In this document: positions 46,462 to 55,657 of the stretch, piece by piece
Numbering within the stretch: the stretch's first letter is position 1
Layout: each line of letters begins with the position of its first letter
From: Colwellia psychrerythraea 34H
Lineage (GTDB): Bacteria > Pseudomonadota > Gammaproteobacteria > Enterobacterales > Alteromonadaceae
Reading direction: 5' to 3'
Length of the DNA: 64,000 nt
Assembly: GCF_000012325.1 (NCBI RefSeq)
Contig: NC_003910.7
Location: 4,340,001 to 4,404,000, forward strand
Position numbers and translations under genes: made by a program
The notes under the pieces: generated by a model
What the model was told of the DNA's origin: nothing
What the model saw: the letters and a program-made list of their open reading frames with translations, nothing else
The model's database searches: none

Positions 46462-47644
46462 TTATTGATGGTATAGCGGCAACACTTTACCACTTAAGCT
46501 ACCGCGCCATTTCTTACCCTGTTCAATAAACAATACCTCACCATAATGTCCTTCTTTAATACTTGAATCAATGGCAATGACTCTTCCTTGATAACGGCTT
46601 TCAATTTGTTTTTGTGAGGTATGACCAACGATTAAATTTTCAACATCAAAATGTTTGAGCAATAAATCAATTTCTTTGGAAGTTGCGCCTTTGTCTTTTG
46701 AACTAGCGCCTTTTGCACTAGTAGCCTTTTCACGATCTGCGGCAAAATATCCGCGATACCAAATAGGACCATTGGTGGTGTGAAGAAATTTAGCCCAACC
46801 TGCTCGTGGCTGCTCGTGGCTGCTCAAGCTCAGACTTTACTAAGCTCTCTTTAAAGACAGTATTGATTTCAACCAAGCTACGCTGTTCAGTGGCTAAGCT
46901 AGGATGAAAACCACCATGAGCAAACAGCATATTATTAACCTTAACCAATACCTGCTTACTGCGTAACCAATTACCGATAATACTATTTTGGCTAAATAGT
47001 TGTTCAAAAGGTTTATCTAGTTGCTTCGCCGTTTCAACATACTTAGGGTGTAAATAACGTAAATCACCATTGAGTATCATCACTTCATGGTTACCTAGCG
47101 TTAAGTGAATATCCCCCCCTGCTTTTTGGGCTTGTTGCTCTAAATCGTATAAAAACCATAATATTTCAGTGACTTTATCACCTCGATCGAAGATATCGCC
47201 AGTGATAACAAAATGCCCTTTTCCGAAAGCCCAGTTTTTATTTTTATCAATGATATTGTTATTAGTTAGTAGCTCAATCATCAAGTCATATTTACCATGA
47301 AAATCACTTAATGCCGCAACAGGATAATCACCATAAAATTCGAGTACTTTGTTTTCAATACTTCTCAATGCGTGTATATCCGCAGGCATGTTACAAGCCG
47401 AAATAGACAACGGAAAACTAACCGCTTCAGTAGTACGAGTTATAACATCACCTTGACACAACCAATAGGACTCAAGTTGTTGTTGTTGTTCATTAACAAA
47501 AACATAAGGTCCATCATCAACCGGTGGTAATGTTTCAATCTTAGATTTTTCATTGGAATAAGCCAAGGTTGAAAGGCTACTGGCCAATAATAATGTTGAT
47601 GTGAGAATAATTGAACGCAGGTTAATGTAAAAAGAGTGAAACAT
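46462..47644 (-). pseudogene. Metallophosphoesterase gene broken by a 10-bp tandem duplication
   Basis: Calcineurin-like phosphatase with signal peptide (MFHSFYINLRSIILTSTLLL, start 47644, ribosome site TGGAGTT). The first frame shows ALSDFHGKYD, GDIFDRGDKVTE, GNHEVMILNGD and FAHGGFHPS, then runs into a stop at 46790. A second frame, 46462-46827, carries the remaining part with VGHTSQKQIESRYQ. The break coincides with the repeated decamer at 46801-46820. Removing one unit restores the joined reading SELEQPRAGWAKFL. The result is either a pseudogene, a phase-variable gene or a sequencing artefact. Confidence 0.85.
46801..46820. repeat. Exact 10-bp tandem duplication
   Basis: TGCTCGTGGC occurs at 46801-46810 and again at 46811-46820, followed by a partial third unit (TGCTC). 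Ten bases is not a multiple of three, so the extra copy shifts the reading frame of the phosphatase gene. Confidence 0.97.
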
Positions 47645-47681
47645 GGCAACTCCAGAAAGTAAGGAAATTAATATATTGAAT

Positions 47682-47720
47682 AAAAAGGCCAACAAATGTG
47701 AATCATTTGTTGGCCTTTTT
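47682..47720 (-). terminator. Terminator downstream of parC
   Basis: AAAAAGGCCAACAAATG pairs with CATTTGTTGGCCTTTTT over 17 bases with a 5-base loop. On the minus strand it is followed by T. It separates parC from the phosphatase gene, whose start codon lies 38 bases further. Confidence 0.9.
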
Positions 47721-47769
47721 ATTATGTAATGCAAGCAAACTACTCGTTTATGAGTACACCGTAATAGCT

Positions 47770-50079
47770 TTACTCGCTCGCTTTAGGCTCTTCATTTTCA
47801 CTTTGCTCATCAGAGTTAGTCACAGAACCCGATTCAATTTCTACTGCTGACACGCGTTGTAAACCTCTAGGTAGTTTATTGCCACGACGACCACGCTCAC
47901 CTTTATAGTGCTCGATATCTGCCGCTTTTAGCGTAAGCTTGCGTTTGCCTGCATGCAGAGTAATTGCCGCGCCTTCTGGGATGATACAAAGTAAACTAAC
48001 AAATTCCTCACGTAACTTTGATCGTGCAGAAGGGATATTGATAATCTTATTACCCTTACCTTTACTGAGTACTGGTAAGTTTTTAACCGGAAAAACCAAC
48101 ATACGCCCTTCGCTAGTAATAGTGAGGCAGTTATCATTTTCAATATTGTTGATGCATTGCGGCATCAACACTTTAGCGGCTTCAGGTAAGCTAATTAATG
48201 CTTTACCATTTTTATTTCGACTAACCATATCGCCAAAACTACTAACAAAGCCATAACCGGCATCACTGACTAGCAGATATTGAGCATCGTCATCCGACAT
48301 TATGCTATGGACGAAGGTTTTCCCTGTTGAAAGGTTAAAGCGTCCCGTTAATGGTTCACCTTGAGAGCGTGCTGTTGGTAAGGTATGCGCGTCAGTAGTA
48401 AAAGCACGACCATCAGAACCTATAAATACCACAGGGCGATTACTTCGCCCTTTTGAAGCACACAAATAACCATCACCCGCTTTATAACTTAAGCTGGTAG
48501 GATCAATATCATGACCTTTAGCACAGCGGGCCCAACCTTTATCAGAAACGACAACGGTTACCGCCTCACTTGGTACTAAATCTTTTTCGGTAAGTGCTTT
48601 TGATTCGCTACGTTCAACTAATTGAGAGCGGCGATCATCACCATACTGTTCTGCTGCAGCAAGGATCTCTTTTTTCATCAGCGTGCTCATGCGTGCTTTT
48701 GAATTAAGGATCTTCTCTAAATAATCTTGTTCTATACGAAGTTCATCTTGCTCGGCACGAATTTTTATTTCTTCGAGCTTGGCCAGTTGACGTAATTTAA
48801 TCTCTAAAATTGAATGAGCTTGAGTGTCCGATAAGGCAAAGCGAGACATTAACTCTGCTTTTGGATCATCATAGCCACGGATGATTTCAATGACTTCATC
48901 AATATTTAGGTAAGCGACCAACAAACCATCAAGAATATGCAAGCGCGCCAATACTTTATCTAAACGATATTGCAGACGACGGCGTACTGTTTCACGACGG
49001 TATTCAAGCCATTCAGATAAAATGACCAGCAAGTTCTTCACTGCAGGACGGTTATCTAAACCTATCATATTGATGTTAACGCGATAACTTTTTTCTAAAT
49101 CGGTACTGGCAAATAAATGTTGCATTAATTGTTCAACATCAACACGGTTTGAACGCGGAATAATGACAAGACGTACAGGATTTTCATGATCAGATTCATC
49201 ACGAAGGTCGACTACCATAGGCAGTTTTTTCGCTGTCATTTGTCCCGCAATTTGCTCTAATATTTTACCACCCGAGGCTTGATGAGGAAGTGAGGTAATG
49301 ACAATATCACCCTGTTCTACATCATAAACAGCGCGCATTCTTATGCTACCACGCCCTGTTTGGTATATTTTTTCAATTTCGGCTTTCGGGGTAATAATCT
49401 CAGCATCTGTAGGATAATCAGGCCCTTTAACAAACTCAAGTAAGTCACTCACTTCTGCTTTAGGATTTTCAATTAAATGCACACAAGCATCAGCAACTTC
49501 ACGCACATTGTGTGGTGGAATATCCGTTGCCATACCGACGGCAATGCCCGTAATACCGTTGAGTAAAATATGAGGTAAACGCGCAGGCAGTGTTTTTGGC
49601 TCTTGCATGGTGCCATCAAAATTTGGCTGCCAATCAACAGTGCCTTGCCCTAGTTCAGCAAGTAATACTTCACTAAAACGTGATAATCTCGACTCGGTAT
49701 AACGCATTGCGGCAAACGATTTAGGATCATCGGGTGCTCCCCAGTTTCCTTGCCCGTCCACCAAAGGATATCGATAAGAAAAAGGTTGCGCCATCAATAC
49801 CATAGCTTCATAACAAGCACTATCACCATGGGGATGAAATTTACCTAATACGTCACCAACAGTACGGGCTGATTTTTTATATTTAGCAGTCGCAGACAAA
49901 CCAAGCTCTGACATTGCATAAACTATGCGTCTTTGCACGGGCTTTAAGCCATCACCAATATGTGGCAAAGCACGGTCCATAATTACGTACATGGAATAGT
50001 TTAAATAAGCTTCTTCAGTAAAACGTCTTAATGGGACCTGTTCTACTCCATCAAGGCTATATTCGAGCGCATCTGACAT
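47770..50079 (-). CDS. parC: DNA topoisomerase IV subunit A (ParC)
   Basis: Type IIA topoisomerase subunit that unlinks daughter chromosomes. The 769-residue product (E. coli 752) has the winged-helix and tower, with the catalytic tyrosine at Tyr127 in [11 protein letters not shown]. The quinolone-resistance region [13 protein letters not shown] keeps Ser87 and Glu91 (E. coli Ser80 and Glu84), the drug-sensitive state. The C-terminal beta-pinwheel has repeated [12 protein letters not shown] strands. Its partner parE lies separately at 55658, with five other genes between. Confidence 0.98.
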   Translation of the reverse strand: MSDALEYSLDGVEQVPLRRFTEEAYLNYSMYVIMDRALPHIGDGLKPVQRRIVYAMSELGLSATAKYKKSARTVGDVLGKFHPHGDSACYEAMVLMAQPFSYRYPLVDGQGNWGAPDDPKSFAAMRYTESRLSRFSEVLLAELGQGTVDWQPNFDGTMQEPKTLPARLPHILLNGITGIAVGMATDIPPHNVREVADACVHLIENPKAEVSDLLEFVKGPDYPTDAEIITPKAEIEKIYQTGRGSIRMRAVYDVEQGDIVITSLPHQASGGKILEQIAGQMTAKKLPMVVDLRDESDHENPVRLVIIPRSNRVDVEQLMQHLFASTDLEKSYRVNINMIGLDNRPAVKNLLVILSEWLEYRRETVRRRLQYRLDKVLARLHILDGLLVAYLNIDEVIEIIRGYDDPKAELMSRFALSDTQAHSILEIKLRQLAKLEEIKIRAEQDELRIEQDYLEKILNSKARMSTLMKKEILAAAEQYGDDRRSQLVERSESKALTEKDLVPSEAVTVVVSDKGWARCAKGHDIDPTSLSYKAGDGYLCASKGRSNRPVVFIGSDGRAFTTDAHTLPTARSQGEPLTGRFNLSTGKTFVHSIMSDDDAQYLLVSDAGYGFVSSFGDMVSRNKNGKALISLPEAAKVLMPQCINNIENDNCLTITSEGRMLVFPVKNLPVLSKGKGNKIINIPSARSKLREEFVSLLCIIPEGAAITLHAGKRKLTLKAADIEHYKGERGRRGNKLPRGLQRVSAVEIESGSVTNSDEQSENEEPKASE

Positions 50080-50232
50080 GAATTGATTTTCCTGATATTA
50101 CGAGTCTAATTATTTTTATTATTAAGGTTATGACATTGGTTAAAGTAAACCAAAGTAACCTGAGGATAACGATTATAGCTTATCTGATTATGACCTTAGA
50201 CAAAATAGATAAAAGTAACAAAAGCTTTAATA

Positions 50233-50497
50233 ATACCAATCGGACTAACTTATTGATCACTTAGCGAGAATTAAAAGGCTTAGAGGCAAGGCATTGAATG
50301 AAGAGAATGGTTATTCCCTTGTCAAAATCAATAACGCTGTATGTAAGCCTTTTAATATCGCCCTGCGGGAACTCACTAGCAAACTAACAACATCACAAAA
50401 TGAATCAAATATAGAATAACTATGGTTAACTCATTTTCCTTGTTTTAAGCTCGCTAATGTAGCTCTAAGCTGACCAATAAGTTAATCCGTTTGGTAT
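50233..50497. repeat. 265-bp structured dispersed repeat, copy 4 (inverted orientation)
   Basis: The termini ATACCAATCGGACTAACTTA and (reverse complement of the right end) ATACCAAACGGATTAACTTA pair. One inner pair is 50270-50282 with 50344-50356 (TTAAAAGGC type). The inside reads AGGCAAGGCATTGAATGAAG, which aligns with the reverse complement of copy 1, so this copy is inverted. Length is the same, 265 bases. The TIR sequence differs almost entirely from the other three copies, yet its two arms match each other. It fills the gap between parC and the GGDEF pair. Confidence 0.8.
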
Positions 50498-50509
50498 AAT
50501 ACATAGTCT

Positions 50510-50545
50510 ACACCTGTTACTAATCAAAGAGCAGGATTCCGTAGT
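50510..50545. repeat. Solo end of the structured repeat
   Basis: CACCTGTTACTAATCAAAGA followed by GCAGGATTCCG resembles the ATACCNGTTACCAATCAAAG NTGCAGG terminus of copy 3. A GGGTATTAGC at 50564 may be a paired end. Probably a decayed element directly next to copy 4. Confidence 0.5.
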
Positions 50546-50578
50546 AATTAATTTAATAGAATGGGTATTAGCATACCT

Positions 50579-51874
50579 TCATCCTGCTACAGAGATATTT
50601 TGATAACAAATAACGGTATTTCGGCCTTGATCTTTCGCTTGATACATAGCTAAGTCGGCATCATGTAATAAGTCGTCGAAGCTCATTTTATTATCAGCCA
50701 TCGTTGCAACACCAATACTGAAAGTTACCCTACTTTGTAAAACTAAAGATGAAAAATCATACTGCGAAATTTTTTCATTGATACGCATGGCAATAGCTTT
50801 TGCTTTATTGCTGTCTGCAAAAGGTAATAATGCAACAAACTCATCGCCGCCAAAACGAGCAAGCAAATCACGAGAACGCATGGTTTCTTTAACTAAATCT
50901 GATACTGCCATTAAGATTTCATCGCCAATATCATGGCCAAAACTATCATTAATTTTTTTGAAGTGATCTAAATCTAACAATAATATCGATAACTCTTCTG
51001 GCTGTTCTGTAAAACTAGACACCATTTTCTCACCGTGTTTAAACAAAGTATTACGGTTTGATAAGCCAGTTAAAGCGTCTGTTCGAGTCAAGAGGATAAG
51101 TTTATTACGTATTCTTAACTGTCTGAATAAAATCAATACAAAGACGATACCTGTGCTGATAATCAGCGTGAAATTATATTGCTGCGCAGCTTTTTCGTCT
51201 TGTACTTCAGCAACTCGGCGAATTTTTAACTTATTTTGACTTTCCATCAATGCGTTATTGGCTTTTTTATCTTTAACTTCAAATGATTGCTCTAAAGAGG
51301 CAATCATAGCTATACGCTTATTTTTACGATAAATATTATATGTTGTTAAATAGGATTTTTTTTCTAGGTAAGCTAAATCATATTTTCTTTGTCTTGCGTA
51401 GTGATCGGCTAATAATAAATGCAGCTGTAAAAATTCAGGTTGTGCTAATTGCTGTTCAGAAATTTGTTCCGATAACTTTCCTGCCTGTTCCAAAACAGTA
51501 ATAATATTACTGCTATTATTACTGTTACGACTCTCAGAATTTTTATCATTTGCATTTTCTTTCAATAACGCTTGCGCGACTAAAAGTAAATATTGCTCTG
51601 CAGGGTTTAATGGTGCTGTGGATAAAGTCAGCTGTGCAAGTGCTATTTCAATTTTATTCTTTTCGATACTTTTTAGTTTTAACTGTGTAATTAAGAAGAG
51701 TAATTCAGGGTTGATGGGTAACATTTTTGTTGGTGGAATATGCAACAAGTTACTTTTTTTAGTTTCTCCCTCATCTAAAACAGGTACTTTAGCAAGCTCA
51801 TTCGCCTGACACATCGATATACAAATCGACGGGACAACCAATATTATGAATATGATGTGACTGATAAATTTCAT
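50579..51874 (-). CDS. Membrane diguanylate cyclase (GGDEF)
   Basis: A 431-residue protein. An N-terminal signal or anchor (FISHIIFIILVVPSICIS) is followed by a largely helical periplasmic region, a membrane segment near FTLIISTGIVFVLILF (about residue 240), and a GGDEF domain with DALTGLSNRN and the intact active site RFGGDEF. The RxxD I-site (RSRD) lies five residues before it. Makes c-di-GMP from GTP with product inhibition. The ATG at 51874 overlaps the upstream gene stop as ATGA, so it is translated with it. Confidence 0.9.
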   Translation of the reverse strand: MKFISHIIFIILVVPSICISMCQANELAKVPVLDEGETKKSNLLHIPPTKMLPINPELLFLITQLKLKSIEKNKIEIALAQLTLSTAPLNPAEQYLLLVAQALLKENANDKNSESRNSNNSSNIITVLEQAGKLSEQISEQQLAQPEFLQLHLLLADHYARQRKYDLAYLEKKSYLTTYNIYRKNKRIAMIASLEQSFEVKDKKANNALMESQNKLKIRRVAEVQDEKAAQQYNFTLIISTGIVFVLILFRQLRIRNKLILLTRTDALTGLSNRNTLFKHGEKMVSSFTEQPEELSILLLDLDHFKKINDSFGHDIGDEILMAVSDLVKETMRSRDLLARFGGDEFVALLPFADSNKAKAIAMRINEKISQYDFSSLVLQSRVTFSIGVATMADNKMSFDDLLHDADLAMYQAKDQGRNTVICYQNISVAG

Positions 51875-53772
51875 TGGGCACACACCTTATTTTTCCCCGA
51901 GGCTTTAGCTTGATAAAGTTGTTCCTCAGCTCTTTTAACTAAACTGATTAATTCACTATCATCAGTTAAGGTAGCAACACCAATACTGACGCTAATTTTT
52001 TCAATATTGTTAAGCTGCCATGTATGTTCATTAATAGCAGCGCGAATACACTCTGCTGTTTCCATTGCCAACTTCAAGTTGGTTTTTGGTAAACACACCA
52101 TAAACTCTCCACCGCTAAAACGACCAAAAACATCATTCTTTCGCACCATATTAGCGCCAATAAAAGCGACTTTAGCTAAAACTTCATCACCAATACTATG
52201 GCCTAAGCTGTCATTAATACCTTTAAAATGATCGATATTAATCATCATTAAACTCAAATGATATTGTTTAACTTTTGCTAATTCAAAAGCCTGTTGAGAC
52301 TTTACCATCAAGCGACGCCTGTTAGCCGTCCCGGTAAGTTTATCAACGTTCAAGGCGACTTTTAGTTTCTTCTGACTTTGAATTAATTTAACTAACACCC
52401 ACGCAAAAGCTAAGGCAAGTAAAGCACTAATAATCAGATATATTCGCTGCTCTTCATTCTCTAATTTTGCTTCATTGAAGCTAGCTTCGTAACGGGATTT
52501 TTGGTTGTTTAATATTTCATTTTGCTTATCTGCCTGCTCGGCTTCAAGCTTTAGACGAACTTGCGCAATGGAGCGATTATCTTCATTTTCATAGAGTTTT
52601 TCTGTTAACGCGATCACTCTAGACTTTGTCTCATAAGCTTGTTTAAATTTTTCTTGTTTATAAAAAACCTTAGCTTTAAGGTTGATGATATTGACATAAC
52701 CTTTTCTTTTTCTCTTAGGCATATCCTCATGATTAACTAGTATTTTTTCAATACGAGCTATACTTATCAATACTTCATCAAAGCGCTCTAATTTGTATAA
52801 AACACTCGCTTCATCAAAATAAAACTGTAAACGGTAATCTACTTTCTCAGTGAACTGTAAATACTGTTTGGCCAGCAATAAATATTGGTGCGCGGCATCA
52901 ATATTACTGTCTTTTTTCTTTAAATGAGCCCAAGCCATACCTGAATAAACAGTAAACATACTGTCACTTGAAGTATCTTTATTTGATTCAGCTATTATCG
53001 TTTTAAAGACGGTTATTGCTTGTTCGTAACGTTTTTCGCGAATATGAGTGATGGCAATGTTATGCAAACTGTTATGTGCAGATAATAACAGGCCAGCCTT
53101 TTTAAAGTGTTTATATGACTGCTGATAATAAGCCATAGACTGATCACCTTGTCGTAACAGAGAATAGAGAATACCCAATTCAGTGTTAGCGGTACCTTTA
53201 AGCTCTTCATCATCAGTTTGTCCTGCGATGTTATAAGCATCATTAAGCAAAACTAAAGAGCGCTTATAGTTATCCGTTAAATAAGCAATAGCGCCTAAGT
53301 TAATAAGCCCAAGAGCTACTTGTATCTTATTGTGTAAAGACTCCGCTACTTCTAAGCCCTTTTTATACTCTTTAGTTGCCCGAGGAATATTCCCTAAACT
53401 TTCAAATGAAAAACCTCTTAAGTACAATAGTTCACTCATTAATATGCTTGGACTAGCAAGTCTTCTCCCTATGATGAGCCCTTCATTCGCCGTTTTTTTA
53501 GCCGCACTATATCTATTTTGTTCAATTTGTATTTCCGCAAGTAGTTTGAAATAAACCAAATTTTGTTCAACAGTGAGCGCACTAAGCACATTTTCAAAAG
53601 TAGTTAATTGTTTAAGGGAAAGTACTAGATCAGTCTTTTTCAATTCTGTTACTTGTTCGGCAACGAGATTAAATTTTTTAATATCAATCGTCTTTTGAGC
53701 GACAGCAACCATTGACATAAGGAAAAGGGAAATACTGATAACGATTTGACTCGCATGGGGCATTTTTTTCAT
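51871..53772 (-). CDS. TPR-containing membrane protein with degenerate GGDEF domain
   Basis: A 633-residue exported/membrane protein. Signal peptide (IVISISLFLMSMVAVAQ), then about ten helical repeats of TPR type (for example GNIPRATKEYKKGLEVAESL and YEQAITVFKTIIAESN, residues 120-390), a coiled region, a membrane segment (IYLIISALLALAFAWVLVKLI, near 440) and a GGDEF domain. The active-site loop is RFSGGEF instead of RFGGDEF, while the RxxD I-site (RKND) is intact. It may bind but not synthesise c-di-GMP. It is followed, overlapping by 4 bases, by an intact cyclase. Confidence 0.88.
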   Translation of the reverse strand: MKKMPHASQIVISISLFLMSMVAVAQKTIDIKKFNLVAEQVTELKKTDLVLSLKQLTTFENVLSALTVEQNLVYFKLLAEIQIEQNRYSAAKKTANEGLIIGRRLASPSILMSELLYLRGFSFESLGNIPRATKEYKKGLEVAESLHNKIQVALGLINLGAIAYLTDNYKRSLVLLNDAYNIAGQTDDEELKGTANTELGILYSLLRQGDQSMAYYQQSYKHFKKAGLLLSAHNSLHNIAITHIREKRYEQAITVFKTIIAESNKDTSSDSMFTVYSGMAWAHLKKKDSNIDAAHQYLLLAKQYLQFTEKVDYRLQFYFDEASVLYKLERFDEVLISIARIEKILVNHEDMPKRKRKGYVNIINLKAKVFYKQEKFKQAYETKSRVIALTEKLYENEDNRSIAQVRLKLEAEQADKQNEILNNQKSRYEASFNEAKLENEEQRIYLIISALLALAFAWVLVKLIQSQKKLKVALNVDKLTGTANRRRLMVKSQQAFELAKVKQYHLSLMMINIDHFKGINDSLGHSIGDEVLAKVAFIGANMVRKNDVFGRFSGGEFMVCLPKTNLKLAMETAECIRAAINEHTWQLNNIEKISVSIGVATLTDDSELISLVKRAEEQLYQAKASGKNKVCAQ

Positions 53773-53876
53773 AAAGCACAACAAATACTAACTCCTAAAT
53801 AAGCAGGTCGGCATTCACCGAGAATGGCAGTATAGAACTATTTAGCCTGAGAGTTAAATCGTAATATTTAAGCCAT

Positions 53877-53902
53877 AAAAAATCCTCTATAAAAGAGGAT
53901 TT
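53877..53902 (-). terminator. Terminator downstream of the second HlyD operon
   Basis: AATCCTCT and AGAGGATT flank a 5-base loop (ATAAA). On the minus strand the stem is followed by six T. It lies about 70 bases past the HlyD stop. Confidence 0.85.
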
Positions 53903-53970
53903 TCTAACTTAACTCTATTACATAATCATAACAATGTTATTGCATGAGTTATTCACTAACACTTAGGTGT

Positions 53971-55212
53971 TTAATGCCCTGAAAAGACTAAAACCTTAAC
54001 AGGTAATAACAAGGCTTGCATGCGAAGGATAATGGCATGAACAACCCCTACAGCATCAACCATATGTAAATAAAGTGTCTCTGGAGTACTGAGTGTTCCG
54101 CTGGCAATCAACTCATGATGATAACTATAAGCATTTGCTACACATTTTGTTCCAGGGATTACGCCATCAAGCCCACCTTCATACAGTGGTACTAATCTTA
54201 CCGTTAGCGTGCCTGGTCGCGCACGTTCTTGCACGTCTAACAAGGTCTCATTGGTTCTAACTTGACCTGTTGCAATAACGCTTTGAACGCTATCTACTTT
54301 CATAGGAATGATGGTAAAAGGTTTAGATAAACACGTTATTTCAGCAAAAGTACCTACTTTAATAACATTCGCCGCTAATTGGTTAAAACCCGCTTGAACG
54401 GCTTCTCTACCTGATGCTTCACCAGAAGAAGGTACTATCATACCGGCAGAGCGAATCATTGGATTAACAAAGTCACCTGGTTGCAACGCGAACTGCTGTA
54501 ACTCGCCATCAATATGGGCATAAACAGTACGTTTAGCTTCATCAACAATTGCACTATCTAACACTTCAATTGCGCTGGCTTTTTTTGCCGGTAAAATATT
54601 ATCAATGACGGCTTGGGCTGAAACTTGATTGGCTGAAGATGCTGATAAACCCGCTTCATTTATTGCCACAGTATCAGCCATTTTTTGCACTTCGCTTTCA
54701 CTAATAATATTATTACCTTTTAGTGAGAGCTCCTTTTTACGATCATATTCATTCTTCGAACGCATGTAAGCACTTCTAGCTTTTTCCACGTTACTTTTTG
54801 CTACCGTAAGTTGTGCATAGGCGGTAGAAAACTCAGCCTCAACTTGCCTGATATTTGCTTCTGCTTGTTCAATTGCCGCCATTTGAGATTCATCATACAT
54901 GCTAAAAATAGCCGTACCGGCTTTAATTTTCTGATGATTTTCAACAAATACATGCTGAACCCTGCCACTTTTCTCCGGCATTATAGAAACGGTTCTAAAT
55001 AGTGGTGCAGCGTTAGTGGTTGATGGGTGATAATAAAAAATTAGCGTTACTAATGATATAGATAACATCGCACACGCTGTTATGCCCCACCGTAGCTCAT
55101 ACCACATGGTGAAAAAGGTAATTTCTTTTCCCCAAGCCTTACCTTGGCGATATTTTCGGAATAAATAATCCGGCAAAATAGTAATAAGCGAACAAAGTAA
55201 AACTTCTAACAT
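53971..55212 (-). CDS. HlyD-family membrane fusion adaptor (second operon)
   Basis: A 413-residue adaptor. One membrane segment (ITACAMLSISLVTLIFYYH, about 49-67) is followed by the lipoyl half (SIMPEKSGRVQHVFVENHQKI), a helical coiled coil (YDESQMAAIEQAEANIRQVEAEF and the next 80 residues) and the second half (YAHIDGELQQFALQPGDFV). An unusual N-terminal cytoplasmic extension (PDYLFRKYRQGKAWGKEIT) precedes the anchor. It abuts the small membrane protein gene with no gap. The transporter and outer-membrane channel are not seen. Confidence 0.83.
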   Translation of the reverse strand: MLEVLLCSLITILPDYLFRKYRQGKAWGKEITFFTMWYELRWGITACAMLSISLVTLIFYYHPSTTNAAPLFRTVSIMPEKSGRVQHVFVENHQKIKAGTAIFSMYDESQMAAIEQAEANIRQVEAEFSTAYAQLTVAKSNVEKARSAYMRSKNEYDRKKELSLKGNNIISESEVQKMADTVAINEAGLSASSANQVSAQAVIDNILPAKKASAIEVLDSAIVDEAKRTVYAHIDGELQQFALQPGDFVNPMIRSAGMIVPSSGEASGREAVQAGFNQLAANVIKVGTFAEITCLSKPFTIIPMKVDSVQSVIATGQVRTNETLLDVQERARPGTLTVRLVPLYEGGLDGVIPGTKCVANAYSYHHELIASGTLSTPETLYLHMVDAVGVVHAIILRMQALLLPVKVLVFSGH

Positions 55213-55590
55213 TTAGTTATCCTCCTTTACTGCTACTGTATCTTCAGTCTTTTTCTGTGTTTTTTGCTCTTTACTTTGAGCAATAGTCGTTAAAGACTTA
55301 GCAATAGATTGTAAAGGGGTTAAGAAGTCAGGTAGTTCAACAACGGCTAGCACCAAAGCTGCAACCCAAAAAATATTGTTATGAGTAAATAAAGCTAAAA
55401 TAGTTAATATTGTGATCAGCTGTATTTGGGTATGATTTTTCCCGTGAGCAATATGCTCAGGAACTGCATGTAATTTAAAGTAGAAAACACCCGCGATTAA
55501 AACTAAAACGATAAGAATAACAGCCATTACAACCATTAAAGGATCACTATTAGCGCCAGCCAAATACCCTGGAATATGCTCTGTATTCAT
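55213..55590 (-). CDS. Small inner-membrane protein, first gene of the HlyD operon
   Basis: I cannot name this 125-residue product. It has two or three membrane segments (PLMVVMAVILIVLVLIAGVF and FWVAALVLAVVEL) separated by HAVPEHIAHGKNH, and a charged lysine-rich C-terminus (SKEQKTQKKTEDT). Its stop codon directly touches the start of the HlyD gene, so the two proteins very likely work together. It resembles the small membrane partner (YiaW-type) next to HlyD proteins in enterobacteria in layout only. Confidence 0.6.
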   Translation of the reverse strand: MNTEHIPGYLAGANSDPLMVVMAVILIVLVLIAGVFYFKLHAVPEHIAHGKNHTQIQLITILTILALFTHNNIFWVAALVLAVVELPDFLTPLQSIAKSLTTIAQSKEQKTQKKTEDTVAVKEDN

Positions 55591-55657
55591 TTCCTCTCCC
55601 TAGTTATTGAATTATCTCTTATAGCGAACTTATGGCTAATTTATATCTACGTTAACT

